DNA from: Polynucleobacter sp. es-MAR-4
GTDB taxonomy: Bacteria; Pseudomonadota; Gammaproteobacteria; Burkholderiales; Burkholderiaceae
NCBI RefSeq assembly: GCF_018882055.1
Contig: NZ_JACVPF010000001.1
Coordinates: 310,001-374,000, forward strand
Length of the DNA: 64,000 bases
Direction of reading: 5' to 3'
Shown: one piece after another, positions 1 to 9,041 of the stretch
Position numbering within the stretch: position 1 is the stretch's first letter
How the letters are laid out: every line of letters begins with the position of its first letter
Program-made: the position numbers and the translations under genes
Notes under the pieces: generated by a model
Database searches by the model: none
Seen by the model: the letters and a program-made list of their open reading frames with translations, nothing else
What the model was told of the DNA's origin: nothing

Positions 1-471
1 CTTGCTGGCAAGGTCCCTTCAGGGGTTGATCCAAAATTACTGCACGACACTTTTGTGTCCAATCTTCAATATGCAGCAGGCGAACTCAAGAAGGTCGGGT
101 TAAAGTTGCTGATTGAGCCAATCAACACATTTGATATACCAGGTTTTTATCTTTCCAAGACGGAGCAGGGCATAGCAATCTTGGATGCAGTGGGAGCTGA
201 TAATGCTTTCTTGCAATACGACATCTACCATGCACAACGCATGGAGGGTGAGCTAGCCAACACCATTCAAAAGTATTTCAGCCGAATAGCACATATTCAG
301 ATAGCCGATAACCCGGGCCGCAATGAGCCAGGTACCGGTGAAATTAATTACGAATACCTTTTTGATTTGCTGGATCGCCTTGGATACAGTGGCTACATCG
401 GCTGCGAATATAAACCCCTCAAAACCACTGAAGTTGGTCTTGGGTGGATGGGCCAATACGAACAAGAATAA
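1..471 (+). CDS. hyi: Hydroxypyruvate isomerase, 3' part (5' end outside window)
   Basis: The reading frame is open from base 1, so the gene starts left of the window; 156 residues of a roughly 260-residue family remain. Hydroxypyruvate isomerase interconverts tartronate semialdehyde and hydroxypyruvate in glyoxylate use. Visible are the sugar-isomerase TIM-barrel features: a metal-binding Glu in LLIEPIN, a QYDIYHAQ stretch, HIQIADNPGRNEPGTGE, and a late GCEYKP with the last conserved Glu. The next gene, 14 bases on, encodes tartronate semialdehyde reductase, which uses the same intermediate, so the two are very likely one operon, probably with a glyoxylate carboligase upstream (outside the window). 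Confidence 0.9.
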   Translation, partial: LAGKVPSGVDPKLLHDTFVSNLQYAAGELKKVGLKLLIEPINTFDIPGFYLSKTEQGIAILDAVGADNAFLQYDIYHAQRMEGELANTIQKYFSRIAHIQIADNPGRNEPGTGEINYEYLFDLLDRLGYSGYIGCEYKPLKTTEVGLGWMGQYEQE

Positions 472-485
472 AAAAGGATTCAATC

Positions 486-1382
486 ATGAGTAAATTAAAG
501 CTAGGTTTTGTTGGTCTTGGAATTATGGGTGCCCCTATGGCAGGTCACTTAGTTGCCGCAGGCCATGAAGTATTCATCAATACACGTAGCAAGATTCCGG
601 AAGAATTGGCTAATAGCTCTGCGATTACTTGCTCTACTCCTGCCGAGGTGGCCAGCAAGGCAGACATCATCATCACAATGGTGCCAGATACTCCGGATGT
701 CGAAAAAGTTTTATTTGGAGAAAACGGTATTGCTTCTGGATTGAGTAAGGGAAAGATTGTTGTAGATATGAGCTCGATCTCACCAATCTCTACAAAGGAG
801 TTTGCTCAAAAGATTAACACCCTTGGCTGCGAGTATCTGGATGCACCTGTTTCTGGCGGTCAGCTGGGCGCCAAAGGTGCGACGCTGACTATTATGGTCG
901 GCGGCAGTGCAGCATGCTTTTCAAAGGTCAAGCCAGTATTTGAATTGATGGGCAAGAACATTACCTTGGTTGGAGAAAATGGTGCAGGTCAAATCACAAA
1001 AGTTGCCAATCAAATTATTGTGGCCTTAAATATTGAAGCTGTTGCTGAGGCCTTGTTATTTGCCTCTAAGGCTGGCGCAGATCCTGCAAAAGTTCGTGAG
1101 GCTTTGATGGGTGGTTTTGCTAGCTCTAAAATATTAGAAGTTCACGGCGAGAGAATGATCAAGCGTACATTTGATCCCGGCTTTAGGATTGAACTTCATC
1201 AAAAAGATTTGAACCTTGCACTAAGTAGTGCCAAAGCATTAGGTGTATCTTTACCAAACACTGCAAATGCACAGGAATTATTAAATTCATGCACCGCCTA
1301 TGGTGGGAAAGCTTGGGACCATTCGGCGATGGTTAAGGCTCTTGAAAAGATGGCCAACTTTGAAATTGGTCAAAAAGCTTAA
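486..1382 (+). CDS. glxR: 2-hydroxy-3-oxopropionate (tartronate semialdehyde) reductase
   Basis: This 298-residue enzyme of the beta-hydroxyacid dehydrogenase family reduces tartronate semialdehyde to D-glycerate with NAD(P)H. The N-terminal Rossmann motif is GFVGLGIMGAPMAGHL; the substrate-binding stretch DAPVSGGQLGAKGATLT and the catalytic Lys region GAGQITKVANQI are present. I place the start at the ATG at 486, which has AAAAAGGA upstream, rather than at an in-frame GTG/ATG 42 bases earlier inside hyi. It follows hyi by 14 bases. The glxR/garR choice rests on the hyi neighbour; the two are close paralogues with the same reaction. Confidence 0.93.
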   Translation: MSKLKLGFVGLGIMGAPMAGHLVAAGHEVFINTRSKIPEELANSSAITCSTPAEVASKADIIITMVPDTPDVEKVLFGENGIASGLSKGKIVVDMSSISPISTKEFAQKINTLGCEYLDAPVSGGQLGAKGATLTIMVGGSAACFSKVKPVFELMGKNITLVGENGAGQITKVANQIIVALNIEAVAEALLFASKAGADPAKVREALMGGFASSKILEVHGERMIKRTFDPGFRIELHQKDLNLALSSAKALGVSLPNTANAQELLNSCTAYGGKAWDHSAMVKALEKMANFEIGQKA

Positions 1383-1391
1383 GTCACGATC

Positions 1392-1979
1392 ATGAAAACA
1401 ACCTTACTTGTTTATCTTCATGGCTTTCGTTCATCACCAAATTCAACTAAGGCAGTAATGACTGGTGAGGCGGTGAGGTCGCTTTCATCTGCCGCACATG
1501 TTTATGAATGGTATTGCCCACAATTGTTAGCATCTCCAAAGGAAAGTATCGATATGGTGGTTAAACATATCGACCAATCTAAAGTGGATCGCATAGTTAT
1601 TATCGGATCTTCATTGGGTGGCTTCTATACAAACTACCTTGCCGAGAAATATCAGTGCAAAGGCATTGCGCTTAATCCCGCTGTGTATGCAGCTAGAGAA
1701 TTGGAACCTCATGTTGGCATGATGACTTCTTACGATAGTGAGGAGCCATTTGATTTCAAGGCGGAGTACATCGATGAATTACGCGCATTACAGATCGAAA
1801 AAATTACCAATCCAGAGCGTTATTTCTTAATTGCTGCAAAAGGTGACGAACTTCTCGATTGGAAAGAAATGGCTGCTTTTTACCCAGGTGCAAAACAGCT
1901 TATTCTTGAAGGAAGTGATCATGGAATTGCTGACTACGCCACTCATCTGCCAGCAGTGATCCAATTTATCGAGCATTAA
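1392..1979 (+). CDS. YqiA-type alpha/beta-hydrolase (esterase)
   Basis: The 195-residue protein begins with the beta-strand and oxyanion region LLVYLHGFRSSPNSTKA and has the nucleophile elbow GSSLGGFYTNYLA, with Ser as nucleophile. A late Asp (AAKGDELLDW) and His (EGSDHGIADY) complete a triad. Length and these motifs match the YqiA/UPF0227 esterases, for which only short-chain ester hydrolysis is known; the natural substrate is unknown. It begins 9 bases after glxR and could be co-transcribed with it, but no functional link is evident. Confidence 0.85.
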   Translation: MKTTLLVYLHGFRSSPNSTKAVMTGEAVRSLSSAAHVYEWYCPQLLASPKESIDMVVKHIDQSKVDRIVIIGSSLGGFYTNYLAEKYQCKGIALNPAVYAARELEPHVGMMTSYDSEEPFDFKAEYIDELRALQIEKITNPERYFLIAAKGDELLDWKEMAAFYPGAKQLILEGSDHGIADYATHLPAVIQFIEH

Positions 1980-1983
1980 TGTC

Positions 1984-2979
1984 TTGACTGATTCATTCGG
2001 CAATTTATTGCAATCCGTACGCAGAAAATCATTATGGATTCTGCTTGCTGCAATTTTTGTTTCGGTCTTTGGGCATCTAATTTTATTTTTTGGCCTTCCA
2101 TTTATTTCACTCGGAAGTGCTCCGCCAATATCTGAAGATCTGATTATCAAAACAGATCTTCGCGTAGAGCCCCCAAAAAAAATTCAGATGGCAAGCACGC
2201 CAAAGAAAAAATCTTCACCCAAGCAAGCCAATGCTGTGTCTGCCGATCCTTTAGAAGGTAAAGGTCAGGGTGCCACAGGCAATCAATCCGGACAGGCATT
2301 TAGCCTTCCCGATTCAGGAACCTATTATTTTGATGCTTATGTCGATGGGCAGCTATACCAAACTGCACAGTTAGACTGGATTACGGAGGGTAATAATTAC
2401 CGCCTCTACATCAATATTCCTTATGCGGTTGTTGGCCCTTTTGTTTTTGAATCTCGCGGCACTGTCGATGCTTATGGAATAGCTCCATCCATCTATTGGA
2501 CGCAGCGCGGCACAAAACCGCCTCGATATTCTCGCTTTGATCGTGATCAGAATGGAGCAGGGAAGATGTACTTCTCAGAAAAGCCTGAGTTCACTCCGGA
2601 TTTACTTCCTGGAACCCAAGATCGCTTTAGCCTCATGTTTCAATTTGCCTCCCTTTTAAACGGCAGCGACAAAATTGATGATGCTGGGACCATTCGTGCT
2701 CTACCTGTTGTTGACTACAACACGCTAGAAATGTGGCAGTTTAAAAGTTATGGCGAGGTCGAATCTGAAGATATACCCAGTTTGGGCAAATCAGTGAATC
2801 GCCGTTACGCACTCATGCAACGTGAAAACGATCCATACAAGCGTCAGGTTGATATTTGGCTAGCGAGGGATCTGGATTGGCTCCCGGGCAGAATGCGTTC
2901 TCTGGAGGCCAATGGACGCGTTTTAGAGCTTGTTTTTAAGCAAAAAGCACCAATTGATAAATCAAAACTGATTAATTAG
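1984..2979 (+). CDS. DUF3108 domain protein, membrane-anchored
   Basis: Predicted product of 331 residues. A single N-terminal hydrophobic segment (about residues 18-40) precedes a Lys/Ser-rich linker and a beta-rich domain containing YYFDAYVDGQLYQTAQLDW and later DIWLARDLDWLPGRMR, typical of the DUF3108 envelope family. No enzymatic role is known. The only in-frame start close to the preceding stop is TTG at 1984; the nearby ATG at 1979 is out of frame and closes at once. It follows the esterase by 4 bases. The transcription unit ends before the convergent ion-channel gene, with no clear terminator. Confidence 0.75.
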   Translation: MTDSFGNLLQSVRRKSLWILLAAIFVSVFGHLILFFGLPFISLGSAPPISEDLIIKTDLRVEPPKKIQMASTPKKKSSPKQANAVSADPLEGKGQGATGNQSGQAFSLPDSGTYYFDAYVDGQLYQTAQLDWITEGNNYRLYINIPYAVVGPFVFESRGTVDAYGIAPSIYWTQRGTKPPRYSRFDRDQNGAGKMYFSEKPEFTPDLLPGTQDRFSLMFQFASLLNGSDKIDDAGTIRALPVVDYNTLEMWQFKSYGEVESEDIPSLGKSVNRRYALMQRENDPYKRQVDIWLARDLDWLPGRMRSLEANGRVLELVFKQKAPIDKSKLIN

Positions 2980-3001
2980 TGGCAGAGCACTAGGTAATTT
3001 T

Positions 3002-3541
3002 TTAGAATCCCGATCCTGATTTTGGATCTTGATTGCCTCTATTCAACAAGGCGCCCATCATTGAATACAAGGCCGCACCCGACATTGAGACAGCAAAGAT
3101 CCCAGAGAATGAAATGATGATTGGAAGGATTCTCCATTGCTCAGACAAGGTGTAGGTTCCAAATCCTACCGTTGTATACATTTCGCCGGCGAAATAAAAG
3201 GTCTGGGGATTGGTTGGGAAAACTTGTAATGCCACGCAAATATAGGCCCAGGCGACAATTTCAACTAGATGACTCGCAATAATTAACAAAATGGCAATGA
3301 AATATGACAAGAAATTGGCACCGTAGACACGCTTATTTTCTAGCTTTTGGTCTATCCAGTGAAAAGCTCCTGCAATCATTAAGACAGCGACGCCATGGAA
3401 TGTGAGCATTAAGCATGCCAATACCAATACAAACCAGATTTCACTATTACCCATATCTGTGTTGATTTCAGAGAAAAGCGTGCTGAAACTCGGTAATTTA
3501 TGAAAGCCGGGGAGATTGATAATGTGGTCGAGTATGTACAT
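3002..3541 (-). CDS. Two-pore-helix type K+ channel family membrane protein
   Basis: A 179-residue integral membrane protein with about four hydrophobic segments. Between the last two lies a pore-loop-like stretch, FAGEMYTTVGFGTYTLSEQW, in which TVGFG resembles the potassium selectivity filter TVGYG, with Phe for Tyr. No cytosolic RCK or cyclic-nucleotide domain is present, so it fits the small ion-channel family proteins of unknown ion preference. It is transcribed alone on the minus strand. Function as a potassium channel is inferred from the filter motif only. Confidence 0.7.
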   Translation of the reverse strand: MYILDHIINLPGFHKLPSFSTLFSEINTDMGNSEIWFVLVLACLMLTFHGVAVLMIAGAFHWIDQKLENKRVYGANFLSYFIAILLIIASHLVEIVAWAYICVALQVFPTNPQTFYFAGEMYTTVGFGTYTLSEQWRILPIIISFSGIFAVSMSGAALYSMMGALLNRGNQDPKSGSGF

Positions 3542-3595
3542 AACTTATTTATAGATCTACTGGATTGGCTCTATTTCTTATTTGACATAATAATG

Positions 3596-3622
3596 ATTAT
3601 ACGCAAATAGCAGATAAGGCAA
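3596..3622 (-). promoter_or_regulatory. Candidate promoter of the ion-channel gene
   Basis: On the minus strand a perfect TATAAT (plus 3596-3601) lies about 55 bases upstream of the channel start, with TTGCCT 15 bases further upstream. The spacer is shorter than the usual 17, so this is a modest candidate. Confidence 0.35.
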
Positions 3623-4324
3623 TTATGTAGGAGACTTCTTTGGGCCACCTGGATATGGCTGTTTATAAAGCTTTAGCCAGCGTGACATTAAGCCATCACG
3701 GATATCGTCTTTACCGAAAAGCTGTGCGACATCTATCGCTGTATAACCTTCGTGATTTCGCATGCTTAAATCAGCGCCGTTATCAAGCAAGTATTTGATG
3801 AGCTGATCATTGCCAGATCCAATGGCCATCATTAATGGCGTCGTCTCACTAGGACTTAAGGCGTTAACCTTGGCTCCATTGGCCATCAGAAACTCAACAA
3901 TCTGCAGGTGGCCATTTGTAGCGGCGTAATGAATCGGGGCCCATCCTGGTTTATTTACAGAAGCCTTTTTCTCAAGCACCAGAACCTTGACAGTCGGAAA
4001 GTCACCATCAAAAGCTGCCATCATCAGCGGATTTTCACCACTTTTATTGGCTAAATTAACATCAGTAGCTGGAATAGAAAGAAGCAAGTCTGTGACCTTA
4101 AGGGACTTCTCGCGCACCGCAACGATCAGCATAGGGTTACCCTTGGGATCAAGGGTATTCGGGCTAACACCAGCCTTTAAAAGTGATTTAACCTCTGAAA
4201 CATCGTCAAACTTAGCCGCTTTAGTGAAATCAGTAACCTGATCCTCTGTTTGAGAAAATGCAAAGTTAGGAAAGCACAATAAAGCAGCATGTAGCGCGCA
4301 ATATAATTTAATTGAAATTCTCAT
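3623..4324 (-). CDS. Exported ankyrin-repeat protein
   Basis: Of 233 residues, the first ~24 form a signal peptide ending FPNFAFSQ. About five ankyrin repeats follow, recognisable by TPLMMAIGSGNDQLIKYLLDNGADL, GWAPIHYAATNGHLQIVEFL and similar units (each about 33 residues). Ankyrin repeats bind protein partners; the partner here is unknown. The start codon overlaps the tatD stop (ATGA), so it is translated from the tatD-holB-tmk-mltG transcript as the last gene. A periplasmic location is inferred from the signal peptide. Confidence 0.85.
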   Translation of the reverse strand: MRISIKLYCALHAALLCFPNFAFSQTEDQVTDFTKAAKFDDVSEVKSLLKAGVSPNTLDPKGNPMLIVAVREKSLKVTDLLLSIPATDVNLANKSGENPLMMAAFDGDFPTVKVLVLEKKASVNKPGWAPIHYAATNGHLQIVEFLMANGAKVNALSPSETTPLMMAIGSGNDQLIKYLLDNGADLSMRNHEGYTAIDVAQLFGKDDIRDGLMSRWLKLYKQPYPGGPKKSPT

Positions 4325-5109
4325 GAGATTTCTCTATCTATTTGAAAACATTGAAAAAAGTTATTAGAGGTCTGTTGCGCTAGCGAATCAACAGAAACGC
4401 CCTTTAATTCAGCAACAAATTCACCTACTTTAGACACCCAGGCTGGCTCATTTGTCTTGCCGCGATAAGGAATTGGCGCCAAATACGGCGAATCCGTCTC
4501 AATCAACATGCGATCTAAAGGTACTTGCCTGCAGGTTTCCTGAAGATCCTTAGCGCTTTTAAACGTCACAATGCCTGAAAAAGAGATGTAAAAGCCCATT
4601 TCCATGGCCGCCTTGGCAACCTCGGTAGATTCTGTAAAGCAGTGCATCACACCACCAATTTGATCAGCACCCTCTTCTTTTAGGATTCGGAGCGTATCGG
4701 CTGAAGATGAGCGCGTATGAATGATGAGGGGCTTTTTAGATGCAATAGCCGCCCTGATATGGGTCCTGAAGCGTTCTCTTTGCCATTCCATGGATTCATA
4801 GCTACGATCACCCATTCGATAGTAATCAAGCCCGGTTTCGCCAATGGCAACGATTTTGGGATGCTTTGCCTCTTCAACCAAGAAATCAAAGCTAGGCTCT
4901 GGCGTATCTTCGTAATCAGGATGGACTCCAACGGAGGCATACAAATGAGCATGATCTTGAGCAAGCTTTTTTACATTAGGAAAATCAGGAATATCAACTG
5001 ATACGCAAAGTGCATGGCTCACCTTGCAGGCGGCCATATTGGCAAAAACCTCAGGCAAGCGCGTTTGAAATTCTGGGAAATCGAGGTGGCAATGGGAGTC
5101 TATAAACAT
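4321..5109 (-). CDS. tatD: TatD-family metal-dependent DNase
   Basis: The 262-residue protein has the TIM-barrel metallohydrolase motifs of the TatD/YcfH family: DSHCHLDFPEF at the N-terminus, GETGLDYYR with the metal Glu, IIHTRSS, VMHCFTES and ETDSPYLAP near the end. Family members are Mg-dependent 3'-5' nucleases, some also acting on D-aminoacyl-tRNA. It sits directly behind holB (11 bases), an arrangement seen in many proteobacteria. Confidence 0.92.
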   Translation of the reverse strand: MFIDSHCHLDFPEFQTRLPEVFANMAACKVSHALCVSVDIPDFPNVKKLAQDHAHLYASVGVHPDYEDTPEPSFDFLVEEAKHPKIVAIGETGLDYYRMGDRSYESMEWQRERFRTHIRAAIASKKPLIIHTRSSSADTLRILKEEGADQIGGVMHCFTESTEVAKAAMEMGFYISFSGIVTFKSAKDLQETCRQVPLDRMLIETDSPYLAPIPYRGKTNEPAWVSKVGEFVAELKGVSVDSLAQQTSNNFFQCFQIDREIS

Positions 5110-5120
5110 GACTCGCCATT

Positions 5121-6266
5121 TTAGTCTTCAAATACCTGTTGGTATTGAGAAAGCAAGGCTTCGAGCTGAATGCGGGTGGCCAGAGGGTGATTTTCATGGC
5201 GGCGGGCTTGTATTAAGGACTTCCAGAAACGAAGTAGCTTGGGAAGGCGAGCTTGTTGAGCAAGAGCCTTAATCGCCGCTTCATGTTTCGGGTAATAGCG
5301 AGGCGAACCCATTTGAGCGCAACTTTGTAAGTCTGAGACCCAGCGTTGCATCGTGGCTAACAAAACCGAGTAACGTGCTTTTTGCGTCTTGTCAGCAGCA
5401 TCTAACCAATTAATTCGAGCACCCTGTGACATCGCCTGTAATAAATAACGGGATGCTTGAATAGCAATAGTGAGCTCATCTTTTTCATCCTTGTGATGAC
5501 GCGCAATTAAGGAATCTAAGACCGCATAGGGCGCCCCGCCCTGCTCATCGTATATTGATTCAATGTCGGTATCGCTTATTTTTAGATCAGGAATAGTGTT
5601 GAGTTGATTGCGCAACCAATTGAGCCCACTTATGCGATCTGGTCTTGGCGCGGATAGCAAACGACAACGGGAACGAATGGTTGGTAAAACGCGATCAAGT
5701 CGATCTGCAAGCAAGATGAATATTGTATTTTTTGGCGGCTCTTCTAATGACTTTAGCAAGGTATTTGCAGAGTCTGATCTCAGCATTTCTAATGGATAAA
5801 CCAAAATGACACGATTGCCGCCACGGTGCGAGCCAATCGAAAGACCTTCAATTGCAGTACGCGCATCCTCAATCGAGATGCTTTTCTTTTCCTTTTTTTC
5901 CGGTGCATCACTATCGCCATCAGACTGACTGGCTTTAGATTTTTTGGGTAATTCAGAGTCAGAATCAAAATCACCGTGAGGCAAGAGCTTGCGATGTGTC
6001 TCGGGAACGAGGGCTATGAAGTCTGGGTGATTGCCGGAGTCAAACCACCTACATGCTTCGCAATGACTGCAAGGCTTTACAGCTGCTGATGCCTCACATA
6101 AAAGTGCTTTAGCCAATTGGATAGAAAATTCAAACTTACCAATGCCTGATTGACCATGAATCAAAACAGCATTGGGAAGCGCCGCCAAGTCCAGGCCATC
6201 CCAAATGGGCTCAAGCCAAGGTGCTATTTTTTTGGTTGAAGCTTGCGGAAACATCAGTTCACTCAT
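5121..6266 (-). CDS. holB: DNA polymerase III delta' subunit
   Basis: This 381-residue clamp-loader subunit has a Walker-A-like GQSGIGKFEF near residue 38, a four-Cys zinc module ending CSHCEACRWF, and an SRC-type motif at IRSRCRLL. The delta' subunit helps open the beta clamp during replication. Around residues 93-128 there is a charged, low-complexity stretch rich in Ser, Asp and Lys just before the IEDAR helix. Most relatives have a shorter loop here. The stop of this gene adjoins tatD, and its ATG directly follows the tmk stop. Confidence 0.95.
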   Translation of the reverse strand: MSELMFPQASTKKIAPWLEPIWDGLDLAALPNAVLIHGQSGIGKFEFSIQLAKALLCEASAAVKPCSHCEACRWFDSGNHPDFIALVPETHRKLLPHGDFDSDSELPKKSKASQSDGDSDAPEKKEKKSISIEDARTAIEGLSIGSHRGGNRVILVYPLEMLRSDSANTLLKSLEEPPKNTIFILLADRLDRVLPTIRSRCRLLSAPRPDRISGLNWLRNQLNTIPDLKISDTDIESIYDEQGGAPYAVLDSLIARHHKDEKDELTIAIQASRYLLQAMSQGARINWLDAADKTQKARYSVLLATMQRWVSDLQSCAQMGSPRYYPKHEAAIKALAQQARLPKLLRFWKSLIQARRHENHPLATRIQLEALLSQYQQVFED

Positions 6267-6905
6267 TTACAGCTGAATCTCCAAGGACTGTAGATCACCC
6301 CAAATTACTTCAGGGGTTCTAGTGGCGTCCACTAAATAAAAGCGACTAGGATCCGCCTTCGCCCTGCGTAGATATTCTTGCCGGACTTTCTCAAAAAAAT
6401 TTAAATCCATTTGCTCGAACTTGTCTGGCGCCCTAACCTTTGATCTTCTGGCTTCAGCAATGGATCCAGGCAAATCAAACAAGAATGTCAGGTCGGGTTT
6501 CAGTAATGAGCCATCCGAACGACCTTGCACCCAGCGCTCTAAATGATCTAATTTTTCAAGGCTTAAGCCACGTCCACCACCTTGATAAGCAAAGCTTGCA
6601 TCTGTAAAGCGATCGGAGATAACAATCTTCCCGGCACTTAATGCTGGCTCTATCACCTGAGCAATATGTTCTCGACGAGCAGCAAACATCAGTAGCGCTT
6701 CAGTCTCCAAGTTCATCGGAGCATCAAGCAATAATGCGCGCAGTTGTTCGCCCAATGGAGTGCCGCCCGGTTCCCTAGTCATGACAACATCACGGTCTGG
6801 ATATCGATCTTTCAAAAGTTGTCCAAAGGCATCAATATGCGTGCTCTTTCCAGCACCATCGATGCCCTCAAAACTAATGAAATAACCTGGTAAATGAGTT
6901 GTCAT
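6267..6905 (-). CDS. tmk: Thymidylate kinase
   Basis: The 212-residue enzyme phosphorylates dTMP to dTDP. The P-loop [13 protein letters not shown], the DR(F/Y) substrate motif in [19 protein letters not shown], and the [11 protein letters not shown] loop are all present. It lies in the mltG-tmk-holB order common in bacteria, with the holB ATG immediately after its stop and 5 bases between mltG and tmk, so the genes are almost certainly one transcript. Confidence 0.97.
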   Translation of the reverse strand: MTTHLPGYFISFEGIDGAGKSTHIDAFGQLLKDRYPDRDVVMTREPGGTPLGEQLRALLLDAPMNLETEALLMFAARREHIAQVIEPALSAGKIVISDRFTDASFAYQGGGRGLSLEKLDHLERWVQGRSDGSLLKPDLTFLFDLPGSIAEARRSKVRAPDKFEQMDLNFFEKVRQEYLRRAKADPSRFYLVDATRTPEVIWGDLQSLEIQL

Positions 6906-6910
6906 AGCTC

Positions 6911-7987
6911 TTACTGTGAAGTCGGTTTAGTGGCTGCATTTCGTTTACGTTGATATTGATCAACGGCATTCTCATGCTCTTTTAATGTTTTGGAAAAATG
7001 GCTGCTGCCATCACCACGCGCTACAAAATAAATTGCATCACTCATTGCTGGATGAATCACAGCCTGGAGAGACTCCTTGCTTGGCATGGCTATCGGGGTT
7101 GGTGGCAAACCTTTACGCATATAAGTATTGTAGGGACTGTCTTTCCGCAAATCTGCTTTTCGAAGATTCCCATCAAATTTAGGCCCAATGCCATAAATTA
7201 CAGTTGGATCGGTCTGTAAAGGCATATTGATCCGAAGGCGATTTACAAATACTGCAGACACCAGCGCTCGGTCACTAGGGCGGCCTGTCTCCTTTTCAAC
7301 TATTGAACCTAAAATCAGGAGATCGTAGGGGGTTTTTAATGGGGAAGTGGCATCTCTTTGATCCCAAGCCGCAGTCAGATGCTTCTGCATTGCCTTTGAG
7401 GCTCTTCGATAAATTGAAATATCAGAATCCTCTGGATCGAAAATGTAAGTATCAGGATAGAAAAGCCCCTCATCGCTCGGATAAGAAAGGTCTAAAGCTT
7501 TTAGCAGCTCTTTGGAGCTCATTCCCTTGGTTTGATGAATCAGGGCTGGGTGATTATCAATAAGGCTCCTGAGTTGCCATATAGTCACGCCAGGAATGAT
7601 GGTCACACTCTCTCGAACGCGATCTCCCCGCGCGAATTGAAGCAAAACATTGCCTAGACTAGCGCGAGTCGTTACGAGGTAAGTGCCCGGCTTGAGCTTG
7701 GAACCAACAAAAAGTACTCTCGCCGCAATCTGGAAAGCAACAACATTTGAGGATATCCCCTGCTCTGATAGTTGGCTTGATATGGCTGATAACCCAGACT
7801 GAGGGGCAATCTTCACTTTATAGGCTGAACCATCTGCGATATTTGATTGGGCTGGTACAACAGGCCATAAAAAGATGGCTCCATACAAAAGAATTAGAAA
7901 GGCTAATAGGTAGAGGGCATAGGATTTCCATGCCCCGCCATTCGAATGCTTTATAAATAGAGTTCTTCTCTGAAATTTTCTGCTCAT
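6911..7987 (-). CDS. mltG: Endolytic murein transglycosylase MltG
   Basis: MltG cleaves nascent glycan strands and so limits their length. The 358-residue form starts at the ATG at 7987 (MSRKFQRR), just before the single N-terminal membrane segment ([17 protein letters not shown]). An upstream in-frame start at 8077 would add 30 residues and overlap the divergent ygfZ, so I prefer 7987. The C-terminal YceG domain shows the catalytic Glu in [20 protein letters not shown] and [17 protein letters not shown]. The gene leads the tmk-holB-tatD operon. Confidence 0.93.
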   Translation of the reverse strand: MSRKFQRRTLFIKHSNGGAWKSYALYLLAFLILLYGAIFLWPVVPAQSNIADGSAYKVKIAPQSGLSAISSQLSEQGISSNVVAFQIAARVLFVGSKLKPGTYLVTTRASLGNVLLQFARGDRVRESVTIIPGVTIWQLRSLIDNHPALIHQTKGMSSKELLKALDLSYPSDEGLFYPDTYIFDPEDSDISIYRRASKAMQKHLTAAWDQRDATSPLKTPYDLLILGSIVEKETGRPSDRALVSAVFVNRLRINMPLQTDPTVIYGIGPKFDGNLRKADLRKDSPYNTYMRKGLPPTPIAMPSKESLQAVIHPAMSDAIYFVARGDGSSHFSKTLKEHENAVDQYQRKRNAATKPTSQ

Positions 7988-8006
7988 CGAGCTATGATAA
8001 AAGCAC

Positions 8007-9014
8007 ATGACCCGGAACCCAGAAAACATCACAATGCCAGCCACTAGCCTGAATCGCGGATTTACCACTCTTACCAATTGGGGGGTGATTCTGGTTGAAG
8101 GTCCAGATGCAGCAACCCTCCTTCAGAGTCAATTGAGCAACTCCGTTTTAAGCCTCAAGCGCACCCTTTCAGGTGAAATAGCCCAGGGTCCAGGGGCCAT
8201 TCGCCTAGTTGGCTACTGCAATCCCAAGGGTCGCCTTTTGGCAAGCGCTTGGCTTGGCTTATTTCCTGAATCCCAGGATTCCGATGATCGTTTTGCCCTG
8301 TTTCTTTCCAAAGATATTGCAGCCAGCACTGCTAAGCGCCTATCGATGTACGTTCTGCGCTCAAAAGTCAAAGTAATTGACGCTTCAATCGACTGGGATG
8401 TTTATGGCTCCTATCAAAACGATCACGATGAACAGCCTAAACCTCTAACTGAGGGATCTATCGCATTACGCATACCAGATGTGGTCATTCACGAGCAATG
8501 CTTTCAGCGTACTCTCATTGCACAAAGAAAATCAGAGGCCAATGTATCGTTAATTGATGAGCTCGCCCTCGACCAGTGGAATTCTCTGGAGGTATTAAGT
8601 GCAATTCCACGCATTGTGCTGGCAACTCAGGAGCAGTTTGTTCCGCAGATGATTAACTTTGAATCAGTTGCGGGCGTAGATTTTAAAAAGGGTTGTTACC
8701 CAGGGCAAGAAATTGTTGCTCGTAGTCAATACCGTGGCGCTGTAAAGCGGCGACTTCAATTGGCGCATACAGATGCAAGTGTATCCAGCCTAAATTACGC
8801 TAAACCTGGTGTGGAGCTGTTTCACGATAGTGATGCTAGCCAGCCCTGCGGAATGGTGGTGCTAGCAGCACTTAACTCAGAAGATGGAAATCGTATTGAC
8901 CTTCAGATTGAATGCAAGTTAGATGCACTAGAGTCAGGTGCAATTCATCTAGGCATGAGCGAGGGGCCTGTGTTAAAAATAGACCAACTGCCCTACCCAT
9001 TATTAGAGATTTAA
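8007..9014 (+). CDS. ygfZ: YgfZ folate-binding protein, Fe-S cluster maintenance
   Basis: The 335-residue protein resembles the T-protein of the glycine cleavage system and helps to repair or assemble iron-sulfur enzymes in a tetrahydrofolate-dependent way. The diagnostic KGCYPGQEIVARSQYRG motif is present near residue 230. Two starts are possible: ATG at 8007 and ATG at 8034 (MPATSLNRG). The second aligns better with family N-termini but neither has a strong ribosome site. It diverges from mltG with under 50 bases between starts. Confidence 0.9.
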   Translation: MTRNPENITMPATSLNRGFTTLTNWGVILVEGPDAATLLQSQLSNSVLSLKRTLSGEIAQGPGAIRLVGYCNPKGRLLASAWLGLFPESQDSDDRFALFLSKDIAASTAKRLSMYVLRSKVKVIDASIDWDVYGSYQNDHDEQPKPLTEGSIALRIPDVVIHEQCFQRTLIAQRKSEANVSLIDELALDQWNSLEVLSAIPRIVLATQEQFVPQMINFESVAGVDFKKGCYPGQEIVARSQYRGAVKRRLQLAHTDASVSSLNYAKPGVELFHDSDASQPCGMVVLAALNSEDGNRIDLQIECKLDALESGAIHLGMSEGPVLKIDQLPYPLLEI

Positions 9015-9041
9015 TCTCACGACGACCCTAATTATTTCAAT

